NCBI GenBank assembly: GCA_029532625.1
Contig: JARFXM010000005.1
Location: 1,612,001-1,676,000, forward strand
Length of the DNA: 64,000 nt
Direction of reading: 5' to 3'
From: Lomentospora prolificans
Taxonomy: Eukaryota; Ascomycota; Sordariomycetes; Microascales; Microascaceae
Numbering within the stretch: position 1 is the stretch's first letter; every line of letters begins with the position of its first letter. This document shows, in pieces, positions 44,633-55,723 of the stretch. Under the pieces are notes generated by a model. It ran no database searches and was not told where the DNA came from. It saw nothing but the letters and a program-made list of their open reading frames with translations. Position numbers and translations under genes: made by a program.

Positions 44633-47600
44633 TTAATCGTCACTCTCCACATCCGAAGCCGCTTCACTGTCCTCGTTGCCCTCATCCTCGTCGTCCTCAT
44701 CGTCCTCATCGGCCACGATCTCTTCCGACAATTGCTTCTTCCCAGACTTCTCAGGATTCTTAGACTTCCTAGACTTCTTGGGCTTCCTGATCCTCGTGCT
44801 CTTCTTCCTCGGCTGCGCCCTCTTCATAGCCCCGGCAATATCAGGCACAGCTGTCGAGTTAAGCGTCAGTCTAATATCCATCCCGTCGGCCAACTCCTCC
44901 TCCGCGCCAATGTCTGCTTGGTAGTTCCAGTACAAATCCAACCCGTCGCGCTTCCTCGCAACCTCAATCATCTTCCGCGCCGCGTCCAGGTCCGACAAGC
45001 CCTCCAAGTCGGGCACCATAGACAGCTTGAGCCTTCGCCATAGCATGTTGAGTGTCTTGGTGAGCCACAGGCGCGTAAACTTGCCATTCTGGATGGAGCG
45101 CCACGGCACATATGCGTCGTCTCGGTCGCTCGGGACGTAGGTCGCCACTCCACGGATGATGTCGAGCACCTCCTTCTGTTGCATGGTATAGAGCTGCATC
45201 CTGCAGCTGCGAAGTGTCGCCGACATCCCGAGCTGCCCGCCGCAGAGTAAGCGGATAACCTGGGGGTTTTGGATGTCGGCGTGGATCTGATTCCACTTGA
45301 AGATGCACTGCTGTCTCGACCGCGTGCCGCCCATCAGTTTACTGACTTTAACCCAATCGGGTGCAAACGCAAAGGGCTCGAGCTCCTCGGGCAGTTCTTC
45401 CCCCTTCATTTGTTCCGCAACATGCTCGGGAAGGAACGTCGCCAGGGCATCAAACATTTTGCCGAGCTCCTCGTCCTTCCACTTCCCCGTTTGTCGGTTG
45501 GGTCCGCAACATGCGTAATTTCGGTATCGGTCTCTGCACGCCTCTGCGTACCGCTCCATGACTAGGCCAATTTCGATCCACTTCTTCGCTCCAGTATGTT
45601 CTTCTGCAAGTTCGCGCAGTCGCTCGTCATCCTCCGGCGTCCATTTCTTGTTCGACTTGTAAATGTCAAACTTCCTCTTGACAATCTCTTTGATATGCTT
45701 TGTCCTTCGATTGGGAAATACCGGAAGAATAGCATCCCAGAGCCTTTTGGCCATCCCGAGGTCTTCATCGCTCAAGTCCTTACTCGTACTCGTGAGCAGA
45801 TATTCCATTTTATGCTCAGACAAGTCTTGTTCCTTGGAGAATTGGGTGACAACGGACAGGAGGTGCTGCTCCTCTTCTCGATCCAGCGGGCCTAACTTGA
45901 GAGTCGACATATCATATAGGCGGCGTGATACTCGACCCTTTGATCCAGGTGCGCTTTGAGGTGTAGCTGCCAATTGGCCCCCCGGTGTCTTGGCGGGTGT
46001 AGACTCGGCAACTTCAGCCTTTTTCCTTCTGCTGCGTTTCGGCTTTTCGATAACCTCGGCAGCTTCGTCTTCCTCTCCCGGCCCCTCCTCCGCGATAGGT
46101 GAGTCCATGGCAGATTTTCGCTTGGAGGGCTTGCTGGTCGTAGCCTTCTGGAAGTCGGATTTGATGGCGGTGACCCTCCTCCTCCTACCGCGTTCGAATG
46201 GTTTCGCGGTAGTTTCAGTCGCATTTTGGTCGCCGTTAGTAGCATCCGGATCAGGGTTACCAGACAGTGTCAACGATTTTCGTCCATCGGGAAGCTTTTT
46301 CCGCCCATTGGGAAGCTTTTCCCGTTCGTTCCGTTGGCTCTCCTGGGTTAGTTGTTCATCAAGCCGAACACTGACGTCGTCACCAGTGTCTGCCATGTGG
46401 GTGTCAGAGTCACGGTTAACCCCCCCTGCTCCCTCCTCTCCCTGTATCTCTCGAGGTCGCAGGGCCTTCCGGGGCGGGGACGGAAGCCGTGCAGGAATTT
46501 GCGAGACGTCGGAGTCGGAATCCGACTCGGAAGTTTCAGAGAGCACATTATCTCCACCACTAGTTCTTGCCGGGATTTTAAAAACCTTTCCGCTCTCTTC
46601 TTCCTCAGACTCGAAGGCACTATCGCCGCGCCCCTCGGATTCCTGTGACGCATCCTCTTCTGACTGCCCGCTATCATCAGCGCGACGTTTTCTTCCAGAT
46701 GATGAGGAATTAATAGCCTGAAATCCGTTTATATACGAAGGTGGGGGAGATCTCTCAGTAGACTCGTCCTCATCAACATCCATACCACTATCTCTCCTGG
46801 GGACCACTTCATCTTCATCATCCGACCCCGATTTGGATTCTACCTCTTCGTAATCGTCGAGATTGAGAGATCCTCCAGCCCCAATATCTCCTCCCGCGGG
46901 ATCGCTCCAATTTGAAGAGTCAAATGTGGGCCTGAGCGGGGGGACAATGGCGGTCTTCGCCTTGGGCGAGGGCAGTGTAGCTTCGATCTGGGACACGTCG
47001 GAAGAGCTAGCGGACGCAGTTTCCTGTGTCAGGCCGTTGTCCCTTTCGTCACCACTGTCATTGGTAGCCGTGCTAGGCTCACCCTTCTTCTTCCACAGTT
47101 TCCTTGACGGCGTATGCTGGTCCACATGCCTATCTTCGTCCGAAACAGGCTCCCGCAAAGAAGTGATCATGGCCAGGGACCGCGAGGCAGCATCCATGAG
47201 TGACTTTTTAGGTTCTGAGCCGACACTACCCTGGGAGGGGCTACGCTCCGCCATTCGGCTAGGAGGAGGGATGGCTGCCCCTTTCTTGAGCGACGACTTA
47301 TTCGGCGTTGCCGGCTTCTTAGGAGTCGATGTCTTCTTTGGTGAAGAAGGTTTCCTCGGAGAAGGTGGCAGCATGGATGATCGTGACGGTTCATCAACGT
47401 CGTCCTCCCCAGAAGGATCAATATCATCCGTAGAGAGAAAAGATATCTCAAGGCTGTTCCTCCTCTCCTTATTTTTCTGTTTCGCCCTTTTCTTCTCGTT
47501 TTTCCTAGCCTTGCGCCCCTTGCGAGTATCTGACCCAGACTCCATGAGCACAGAGCTTGCAGAAGATTGGATACTCCTCTCCCTCGAGCCTCGAATCTCA

Positions 47601-47878
47601 TCCCTGGAATCGGAGCCATTGGTGCTGCCGATTTTTCGTCGCTTCGCAGCATGCCTCGCAGACGAGTCATCCAAACTGGGATGTGGCATGGTAACGGTAT
47701 TGTCGTCCCTCTCCACGGAGCTAGTAGGATACCCGCTTTGACTGAATGACGAACGTCGACTGGACTCGTCGTCGTCTCGCTTGCGCTTGTTGAGAAAAGA
47801 GAGGCTAGAAGGATAGGTAGACACGGATGCAAAATTGATGGGCGCTGCTAGGCGCGGATGTTTGGGGCCTCTGGCCAT
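44633..47878 (-). CDS. Reb1/TTF1-like Myb-SANT DNA-binding protein
   Basis: Single open frame of 1081 residues. The first ATG is at 47878 (the codon before it is GTG). Residues 1-640 are disordered, with strong Ser/Glu/Asp and Lys/Arg blocks, including a Pro-Lys-Ser-rich stretch near 165-195 and a small internal repeat (KLPNGRK then KLPDGRK). A conserved helical region from about 655 leads to tandem Myb/SANT repeats: KKWTPEDDERLRELAEE..W..IG...ER....CRDRYRNY (744-790), GKWKDEE..KM...... with W..V...M..RSRQQC..KW (about 797-865) and a third divergent repeat with VPWRSI and W..R. This order matches Reb1, rDNA termination factor TTF-I and fungal relatives, which bind DNA to stop RNA polymerase I, block replication forks and organise promoters. 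The C-terminus is a Lys-rich segment then an acidic tail. A 292-codon antisense frame is a shadow. Confidence 0.83.
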   Translation of the reverse strand: MARGPKHPRLAAPINFASVSTYPSSLSFLNKRKRDDDESSRRSSFSQSGYPTSSVERDDNTVTMPHPSLDDSSARHAAKRRKIGSTNGSDSRDEIRGSRERSIQSSASSVLMESGSDTRKGRKARKNEKKRAKQKNKERRNSLEISFLSTDDIDPSGEDDVDEPSRSSMLPPSPRKPSSPKKTSTPKKPATPNKSSLKKGAAIPPPSRMAERSPSQGSVGSEPKKSLMDAASRSLAMITSLREPVSDEDRHVDQHTPSRKLWKKKGEPSTATNDSGDERDNGLTQETASASSSDVSQIEATLPSPKAKTAIVPPLRPTFDSSNWSDPAGGDIGAGGSLNLDDYEEVESKSGSDDEDEVVPRRDSGMDVDEDESTERSPPPSYINGFQAINSSSSGRKRRADDSGQSEEDASQESEGRGDSAFESEEEESGKVFKIPARTSGGDNVLSETSESDSDSDVSQIPARLPSPPRKALRPREIQGEEGAGGVNRDSDTHMADTGDDVSVRLDEQLTQESQRNEREKLPNGRKKLPDGRKSLTLSGNPDPDATNGDQNATETTAKPFERGRRRRVTAIKSDFQKATTSKPSKRKSAMDSPIAEEGPGEEDEAAEVIEKPKRSRRKKAEVAESTPAKTPGGQLAATPQSAPGSKGRVSRRLYDMSTLKLGPLDREEEQHLLSVVTQFSKEQDLSEHKMEYLLTSTSKDLSDEDLGMAKRLWDAILPVFPNRRTKHIKEIVKRKFDIYKSNKKWTPEDDERLRELAEEHTGAKKWIEIGLVMERYAEACRDRYRNYACCGPNRQTGKWKDEELGKMFDALATFLPEHVAEQMKGEELPEELEPFAFAPDWVKVSKLMGGTRSRQQCIFKWNQIHADIQNPQVIRLLCGGQLGMSATLRSCRMQLYTMQQKEVLDIIRGVATYVPSDRDDAYVPWRSIQNGKFTRLWLTKTLNMLWRRLKLSMVPDLEGLSDLDAARKMIEVARKRDGLDLYWNYQADIGAEEELADGMDIRLTLNSTAVPDIAGAMKRAQPRKKSTRIRKPKKSRKSKNPEKSGKKQLSEEIVADEDDEDDEDEGNEDSEAASDVESDD

Positions 47879-50800
47879 CACCGAAGGCTAACAGCCAGAC
47901 ACTGTAGATAGTAGGGCGCAGGTGTGATGGAGCTATCGACGCCGTGATAGTTTGGTTGCGATTCGAAGAAATCGCGGAAATCGTCTCGTCTGATGGTCGA
48001 GGACCTTGGATTCGAAGTTGTGGCGTCAAAAACCGCAGGCACAATCGAGGTTTATTGAAATGCCGTAGAGTACAGCTGTGTCGATTGAATTGAATTTGTG
48101 CAAATCAGCAGTAATGGTTCGCAATAAGGGCGTCAAGGACTGAACGTGAACTGGTCGATCGAGAGAGCAAATGGGCCAGAGCTCTCGTGATACGCAACCA
48201 ACACTTCGAGATCACGTTGTGGCGCAAGTTGAGCCCGTCGACGTCGAAAGGCCGGTTGAGGAACCTCCAGGCTCCTATAACGTTGACAATTCGGAAATGC
48301 TGCCTGGTCACCCAGCTTGCTGTTCGTAGAGGGGTAGCTTCACGCGAGATGGAGAAGCAACAAAAATCCGAGGTTGCGCGCGACAGCGCTGCGTTCACCG
48401 CGCACAGTAAAAATAGCCATGGCACTAAGCCATGAATGTCATAGTGGCAGCACGTAAAATTTTGCCAGCTGTCAGAAGCAGCTGGTGGCAACAGTGAAAT
48501 CACAGGTACCATATTCAAAGTCCTGCTCTAGTCATCAATGTCAACAATTGAGGTACAAAGTACAGACAGAGATACAAAGTACAAAGTACACAGAATTCTA
48601 CGGACGGACCCTGAAAATCCTCAATTCAGTCTACTCTTTTCACCATTTCACCGTGTCAAAAGAATCGGCTCCAGGACTAGGTATATTGACTAGGTATTTT
48701 GAAATATAAGTATTATTATTATTATTACTATCTGTACTACTCCAATTCTCTTATCTCAAGTATAAGACCTAGACTGTCTATTATAGTATGTATAAGTCAT
48801 AATATGGTGGTAAGATCACGATGCATGGATGCACATTCTTGGACACATTCATGGACACATTCATGGAGCTGGAGCAATTTGACAAGAGCTGTCACTGGCA
48901 GTATCCATGTCATAATGCCTCCGAGATCTGATACCACGGGCATGGCCTGGGCTTTCATGCTTCCTTGAAAAGGGATATTTTCAGCCAATTTTCATTGATT
49001 TGCTCTTTCCGCTTTCACCAAGCTTGCATGCCTGCAAAGACTTGAAATTGCAGCTGCAACTTCCTGAAATATCAGATGGTATCTCAGTATTGCATAGATA
49101 AGACGCTGGCTCCAAGGGGAGGCACTGATATTAGATGGGTAGCGATGATTGATGGGGCTTGCCTTCGTTCTTCGCCCCTTTGATCCAATTTGGGATTATT
49201 CCCACTCATTTATATTGGAAGTCTAACTAGGATCTGCGAGGGAGCTCTACGAAGGCTCCTTTCCGCAGATGCGAGTAAGCTGTTCGCCAATGAACTATGG
49301 AGGATGGAAAAGAGAAAATCTGCTAGTCAGCCTGACTCTCAACAGCTTGGTTACTGAAATAAAAGTCCTCAAGGAGCTGGAGGCCTTCAGGGGGAGCTCC
49401 TCAGGAGCTCGCGACTCGTAGAGGCTCAACAAGTTGACACGATGACGGTGCCCGAACTAGCCAGGTAACTTGCTGGGAAGATGCTGACCAGCACTGATGA
49501 GGGCGCTACTATGAAGCGCATCCTAATTCTCTACTATTAAGAAGCCATCATTAGACCATGCCAACATTAGCTCGCTCCTGGTCATCAGAGCCATCGTCGC
49601 CGTCGTCGTGGAGAATACATAGAAGGTTAGGATATTAATGATCCTCGTATTCAACAGGCTTGTCCAAGGGTACAGAATAATACAAAGCAACTCGAGCACC
49701 CAACCAGTGGAAGGGTGGAAACGTAGAGACACCAACAAGAGACGACTGAGGCAGATGGAAAAACGCATCCCCAAATACCACCCTTACTCAACAACCCCCT
49801 CGAATCTACATATCTACTGATCAACGCAAGTCCTCATCACCGTTGGAAGGCGGAGGCAATGAACCAGAAGTTTCCAACTTACTCCCACCAAGCCTGCTAC
49901 TCCCGGTATATGATACTATAGATAGCTTCGAAGCGTGGTAACTAGATATAGCGTCGAAGAGAATCTAGTCGATACCGCGAAGGCAACTATGGTTGAACCT
50001 GGTGGCTCTGGATCAGGGAATGCCGATCTGCTTGTTCTTCTTCCTCGATTGTATCGAGGCTACATAGAGACCATTCCACGGTTCACTAGATAGCTAATTG
50101 CTTGGATGCCCTTTGAGTTTCGAACTTCAAGACTGCGAATCTCGACGGCAAAACGTTCCATCTCTTACAAGTGATAACTAAAGCTGATGAGGCGACCAAG
50201 TTCACCGTCAGGTACATCCTCAGATGCGCTGAAGACTAAGAAAGTCAAAACTGAGATGCTAGAGGCCTTTAGAACCACTCATCAGAGCAATCAAGCCCGC
50301 CGGACGCGCCGTATCTGTCATGCCAGCTGATGAACCTTGGGAAAACCGGGAGCGAAGGGGACATAGCTATTTTATACTGTGTACAGGCGATCCACTGACC
50401 ACCCGAGTCCGCCACGACAACCGACATGCCCGCGATTCCCAGTACGATACGCTACGCGGCAACCTCACGACATTCTTCCCTATAATAAAGAACTAAGTTA
50501 AAGTAGAATAATAGAAATGATGGTGCTGATAGACTACGCTGATTCCGATTCTGGAATTGGGCTTTTTTATAATAGTTGGATTGGTATCAGGGGTGTTCAA
50601 TGTTTCTGCTTGAGCCTGGGAGCTTTTTATTACTATCCGGGTATCTAACCTTGATCCTAGTTGGAGCTTATTTACAATGGATGACCTCGACATCTACCTA
50701 CGAAAATATAGGCGTGATTTGCTCCCTGACTTCCTTCCAGATATGCTAATCACCAAACTAAGACCCTTCTAGGATCGCTCTTGCTCCATCAAAATGCCCG

Positions 50801-51346
50801 ATTTTGAAGCCCGCGTGCTAGACCCTGATATTTTTCTGCGCCTCTCATCTATATTTCCAGAGAAGGTATTCTCGCCGCCTATGGCGCCCACTGTAGTCGA
50901 TTCGTACTACTATTCTCGGGCCAAGTTTAAAGCCCCTGGAATCCCAAGCGAGTATGTGCCCGTGGACGGTGCTCTATGGGAATCTCTGGGACAGGTGGCG
51001 CCTCGTCTGCTTCTGTGTAAACGCTTCCCGGAGCAGACGTGGGCCCCGCACTAACTCGAGACCGACGGCGACGGACTCTCAAGCTGGAAATTTGCATAAG
51101 ACGCGGTCGTGGTATGCTGGAAGCTGATGACTGAGTGAAAGGATTCGACAACCGCATCGATCCGCTATTGGATGTCCGGGGTCGACCCTGATGACAATCG
51201 CTACGCTCCCGTGGTTCGTGATCCGGAGTATTAGGCTCGCAAGGGGGGATTCGAAGCTTTCCAAAACGACCGGAAAGCTTGCCTTTCATCTGATGCCATC
51301 TGCTCTTTAGCGTGGGCTTGATCGAAACACTGTCAGCAGTGTCAAA
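47879..51346. other. 3.5 kb gene-poor stretch with short tandem repeats
   Basis: The Reb1-like promoter lies at the left. Beyond it there are only frames up to about 140 codons. Small repeats are visible: ACAAAGTAC units near 48553-48590 and ATTCATGGACAC-type units at about 48836-48862. An 86-codon frame at 50794-51054 looks mildly coding-like but carries no recognisable motif. Confidence 0.5.
48830..48864. repeat. Short tandem repeat (CATTCATGGACA type)
   Basis: About three imperfect copies of a 12-bp unit, the first with TTCTTGG in place of TTCATGG. Non-coding. Confidence 0.75.
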
Positions 51347-53590
51347 CTATGACTTGACACCAGGCTCATTCTGAGGTACCATTTCTGGTCCGTTCTGTCC
51401 CGCTACGATTACATAGCCGGCAGCAGGGCCAAGGGTGTCGGTCTTTCCAGCCTGAGCCTGTGTTTGTGACTCCTCGCAACTGGAGAGCGAGACCCGCTGA
51501 GCACTGTATTCTCTCCCAAGAGCATTAAGGCGATTCGCCAAGTTGAGAACTTCTTCGAGGTCTCCACTTATGTCGTCGCTGTTCTTCTCCGATGGTGGCT
51601 TAACTGGTTGCGAGTGTCTTAAGAGTCGACCTAAAATACTCCTTTTGCCAGCTGATTTGGAGTCCTTGGAACTACCCTCTTCATCTGTGATTCTAGTCTG
51701 CGAGGCCGTTGGTTTGTCTTCAAGGCCGGAATTGTCGAAAGAATGTGAAGATTCATTCATCTTCCTCCTGCACACCTGGCCGCCATTTGAATGTTCCCAC
51801 GCCAACGACGGCAATACTGACGTGTCAGTACTCTCTGTCTTCTTTGGCCCGACGGCCTTTTTAGTTGGGTTTGGCAGTGCGCTGGGAAAAGGGTGCCCGT
51901 CTGCGTCCTGTCTAGAAGCGATAGAGAAGTCGCGCTTCAGGATGTCAAGGCTCAGGTTGGACGTATTCTTCGGGACACCCAGTCGTCGAAGGGGAAGGGC
52001 GACAGCAAATCCCTTTTGCTTCTTTGACTCGGGTTCATTCTCAATCCCAGACGGGAGATCCACATGCGGCTCTTCAACTTCACCCGTATCATTTTGACTT
52101 GCCTGATCCTGGAAGCTTTTTCTCCCCTTGGTAACGGGTGGAACTGATCCTTTCACACCATCGCTGGCCCCCCGGTCTGTGCAAGAAACCAGGAGATGGG
52201 CCGTATTCCCCGGAGGGACGAAGGTTTCACTTGTGAGAGGGGGTCGAAGAGTTGGAGAGGCTTGAATACCAAGCGTAGTTGGAAAGGATAAATCGTGGTT
52301 TGCTTGAACAGTATCATTATCTTCAATTCCACAAGAATTTCCTCGAAGATGGGTGCGACGCGGACTTCTAAGTGGAATTGGAGGCGGCGTTCCAATTAAG
52401 CTCGGCGCTGTCACCGATGGTTTTAAGGGCGACTCTGGTGGCCGGATGTCTAGGTTTAAAGGCTTATCAAAGTTATTGCGAGAGATTATTCTGTTCATTC
52501 GTGGTTGAGGCGTCGGTGATTCCGCTCCTGTTCGGCGCCGTATTAAAGGCATCGCCGTATGCGGGATATCAGACATCAACGGCTGAGATAGAGACTGGTC
52601 AGACGAAGGTGTGTGGAAAGACGAGTGACGGCCTTGTTTCTCTATTGCGGTTGACCGATTTCCGCAAGGCGATTCTAACACCTCAGGAAGTTTCCTTTTA
52701 GGCAGAGGGTGTGGTGACTTGTCAGAAAAGCACTTCAAAAGAGCTGGAGAAAGGACCGGGGAGTCGGCGCGTGGCTGCACCGGCGTTGTCGGCCAGCTCG
52801 TGGGCGTGACGGTGTCTTTGTGGGGTGAACTGCTGAGTGATCCTGTAGAAATTGAAGCCATTCGTCGCGGCGTGGCGTCGATAATACGCTTCAAGGTTTG
52901 GGTAACTTCACGGGCAATGTCTTCATCACTAGAAATGGTAACGCATTGCTTCAGATCCCTTGATCCCGCCGTTTTCTCGTAGTCGCTCTTAGTTGCTCCC
53001 TCGGCGTTTAGTGTAAGAATCGAAGGACGCTGCTTTCGCTTGATACGCAAAGCACCAATCTTAGTTACGGCCTGGTTGCCAACGGCGCTATGATGGGGTT
53101 CGTTGGAGGGTTCCTTGTTGGTTTCGCCGTCGTTGAGCAGAGCCTTGTGACTAGCAGAGGCAATGGAACTCTCATCTTCGAAAAAGAGAGCCTTTTCTTC
53201 AGTGACTCTAGACGATTCAGCTCGGCTCTCATTGCCTGGAACGTTTCGACTCGTCGAGAGATCTCGCAAGGCAGCGGCACCGTAGCCGCCATATGAGTAG
53301 AGCGGGGAGTGGTCAGCCGCTTGCCACTCCATAGCAAGCCTACTTTTGACTGGGGTGTCGCCCGAACCAGTGTCTAGGCACACGTTGTTATTCCGATTCG
53401 AAATTTCGCCTGGCAGCCAGAACAGATCTCTTTGGGGTTCTTCAGTCACCATGCTGGCTGGCAACGTGAAGTCACCAAAATCGATTTCAGGGAGAACCGG
53501 GGCGCTAGACGCCAGTGGTCTGCTTTCATTGATGGACCCGGAGCATAAATTCGTGGGAGCTGTGTTTACTCCTAAAGAGGTTCGCTTCAT
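51347..53590 (-). CDS. Disordered protein, downstream part of a TAG-split reading frame
   Basis: Minus-strand open frame of 747 residues from the ATG at 53590; the frame is open back to the TAG at 53636-53638 and continues in the same frame as the 328-codon frame upstream. The protein is rich in Ser, Pro, Glu and Lys and lacks transmembrane segments or known catalytic motifs, so it is mostly disordered. There are Pro-rich bits (PTPQPR, PPPIPLRSPRR) and a C-terminal helical segment (LEEVLNLANRLNALGREY) that may be an interaction helix. Function is not recognised. It is either the C-terminal two-thirds of one protein of about 1091 residues interrupted by a stop, or a separate gene. Shared frame, similar composition and a gap of only 48 bases between the TAG and this ATG favour one original gene. 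Confidence 0.6.
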   Translation of the reverse strand: MKRTSLGVNTAPTNLCSGSINESRPLASSAPVLPEIDFGDFTLPASMVTEEPQRDLFWLPGEISNRNNNVCLDTGSGDTPVKSRLAMEWQAADHSPLYSYGGYGAAALRDLSTSRNVPGNESRAESSRVTEEKALFFEDESSIASASHKALLNDGETNKEPSNEPHHSAVGNQAVTKIGALRIKRKQRPSILTLNAEGATKSDYEKTAGSRDLKQCVTISSDEDIAREVTQTLKRIIDATPRRMASISTGSLSSSPHKDTVTPTSWPTTPVQPRADSPVLSPALLKCFSDKSPHPLPKRKLPEVLESPCGNRSTAIEKQGRHSSFHTPSSDQSLSQPLMSDIPHTAMPLIRRRTGAESPTPQPRMNRIISRNNFDKPLNLDIRPPESPLKPSVTAPSLIGTPPPIPLRSPRRTHLRGNSCGIEDNDTVQANHDLSFPTTLGIQASPTLRPPLTSETFVPPGNTAHLLVSCTDRGASDGVKGSVPPVTKGRKSFQDQASQNDTGEVEEPHVDLPSGIENEPESKKQKGFAVALPLRRLGVPKNTSNLSLDILKRDFSIASRQDADGHPFPSALPNPTKKAVGPKKTESTDTSVLPSLAWEHSNGGQVCRRKMNESSHSFDNSGLEDKPTASQTRITDEEGSSKDSKSAGKRSILGRLLRHSQPVKPPSEKNSDDISGDLEEVLNLANRLNALGREYSAQRVSLSSCEESQTQAQAGKTDTLGPAAGYVIVAGQNGPEMVPQNEPGVKS

Positions 53591-53635
53591 CCATTTTGCC
53601 CAAGAAAAAGAAAACTCGACGCGGGTCAAGGACTT

Positions 53636-54622
53636 CTAGGGCTTGATCGCGTGAGAGGAACTGTTGGACTCCTCGCCGAACAACACTGTCTCTCCCTTGT
53701 CAAGTTTAGATAATCCATAATTCGACAGAGGCCCATGTAAAGCGGGAGTAAAGCGATGCCGGTGGTCCGATTGCGGAATGCAAGGCAACGTCAAGAGCTC
53801 ATCATCGTCACAAGTTCGCCTCCAGCACATCTCGGGCCTAGGTAGCGGGTTACTACCACCTTCTCGCTCAACTCGTGCTTGCTCCAGAAGGTACATTCGT
53901 GCGTACTTCATTGGGCTGATCTTTGGCTGTCCGATATTGAGATGTGAAGGAGCTTCGTGCCGTTCGAAAACTGAGGATGGTTCTGACATGGGCCGCGCAT
54001 CATCAAGGACTGTGCGTAGGTCGCATCGTCTCCAGGAATTGGCGGTCGCCCCATCTGCGTTAGAAATCGACGTCGTAGAGGTTGAGGGTTCCTTTGAAAA
54101 ACGCTTCGTAAGCTGCCCCTTATCTCTGCGTCTCGAGGCTGGCTCTTGCTCCTCGCCTAGGGGCTCTACCTCGCCGTCTTCTGCGACAGGGTACAAACCC
54201 ATCTCAGGGTTCTTGGCCTCTTCTTTATTCAGGATCCCGTCATAGCTGCGCTTTCGGTAAAATCGAGTTCGGCGCGGGGTGCCGGGCCGGGCGCTATCTG
54301 CTTGGCTTACTGCATTGTTGGAGGCTTCTTCATAGCTTCGCCTGTATCCAGGAACTTCTCTGCCGGTAAAGTCGTGAGGCTCAATAGCCGATATATCCTG
54401 GGCAGGGACAATGAGGCCCATTTCCATCAAGTCGCGGTCCTCCAAGCCAAGATTATCGGCCAAAGGATGCCGATGAAGTGTCATTAGGGTGGCTCCAGCA
54501 GCAGCATGGGAACCCTCTTCCGACAAGAAATGGCTTAAGCGGAGATTTCTCTCGGCGCCGATCGGTGGCGGCCCTACAATTCTACTGGGGCCCAGCCCAT
54601 ACGGATCCTTATCCGGACCCAT
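53636..54622 (-). CDS. Disordered protein, upstream part of a TAG-split reading frame
   Basis: Minus-strand open frame of 328 residues from a true ATG at 54622 to a TAG at 53636-53638. It contains a possibly conserved N-terminal block (RNLRLSHFLSEEG, HPLADNLGLEDRDLMEMGLIVPAQDI), then basic and acidic disordered sequence (RRTRFYRKRSYDGIL, REGGSNPLPRPEMCWRR). No catalytic domain or membrane segment is visible. The frame continues past the TAG for a further 762 codons. No canonical fungal intron donor (GTRNGT) was seen in the last 130 bases before the stop, so splicing out the TAG looks unlikely, although CCCTAG itself could act as an acceptor. Function is not recognised. Confidence 0.6.
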   Translation of the reverse strand: MGPDKDPYGLGPSRIVGPPPIGAERNLRLSHFLSEEGSHAAAGATLMTLHRHPLADNLGLEDRDLMEMGLIVPAQDISAIEPHDFTGREVPGYRRSYEEASNNAVSQADSARPGTPRRTRFYRKRSYDGILNKEEAKNPEMGLYPVAEDGEVEPLGEEQEPASRRRDKGQLTKRFSKEPSTSTTSISNADGATANSWRRCDLRTVLDDARPMSEPSSVFERHEAPSHLNIGQPKISPMKYARMYLLEQARVEREGGSNPLPRPEMCWRRTCDDDELLTLPCIPQSDHRHRFTPALHGPLSNYGLSKLDKGETVLFGEESNSSSHAIKP

Positions 54623-55723
54623 ACGGAGAATGTATAGTAGTCGATGGACGCTTCGGATTATATCCGATATCGATGAGTATGCGGAAACACAGGAGGGGGG
54701 CCTTTAAGGAGTGTGAAGGAGTTGAATTGGGAGAGTGAAAGAAGGACGGGTTGTCCAGTCAATGATTTATGTAGTGGGCGAGAGGGCGATTGGAGATCAT
54801 CGAGGGAAGGAGCAGGGACGGTTGCCGAGGGATACACTTCTCTTGATCCAGTTTCACTTAGCACTCAGGGAAGAAGGCACGCTCGACCTAGTTTGTAATA
54901 AGGGTTCCTGCTAGTATTAAAACTCAGCTTTTGAGATGAGTTAACTTACTATCCCGTGTCCTATCTGCGGCAGCGAATAACAAAGTCGTTCATATCTCGA
55001 AGATATTGAACTAAGAGACCCTTCCCTGCTCATATCGGCCAGAAGACCTGATAAGCTACTTTATCTTCATTCCAGCCATTATTGCAAAGAGTTTACAACT
55101 ACTGCTACGCAAGTCCTTGGGTCACTACCGGGCTTCTTAAATACACACGCCTTATCAATACTCTAACCTTCCATCTTTTAGCCACCCTCAAGGCATAGGA
55201 GGATCTATCGCATTCAGTTAGGCATTCGGAGACATTTAGTATCACCAGTATATCATATCCGGCTTGTCTTGAGTTCCTTCATCACGGGCACACCACCCGC
55301 GATGCTCACGCCAGGTGACGGAGGAGGACTCGAGTAGCAATGTGGCGGTATTCCCCGCTGATTTCTACACGTAAATTGAGGTCTGTAACTGTCCGTCTGC
55401 TTCGATGGGGAAATGCTCCACTGGAAACGTTACCATACAATTCCACAGCCTGAAAATAGATATGGTGTCCATGACAGCTGATACCCTTCCTAACTCTGCG
55501 CAATGGTGCTCTCACTTCTGTCTCTTACACCGAAACGATGGCGTTTGCTCTACGCTCGATCTCTTAAGGGAACTAGCATTCGAATAATGGAATGGCGACT
55601 CGCCCTTGTTTCTAAATCATTCCCACTCGCGCGGCGCCCCCCATTGCGCGGGAAGACCCGCAACAGCATTGGAATTAGAGAGTCCATATTCGATGCTGCC
55701 CGTATTTCCTTGTTGATGACCTT

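Noticed and set aside
48545..48864. Short repeats considered as a CRISPR array
   Set aside because: Units are adjacent without unique spacers, there are no cas genes, and the DNA is eukaryotic.
50794..51054. 86-codon plus frame with somewhat protein-like composition
   Set aside because: No family motif, no splice-linked neighbours and no promoter signal that I could support.
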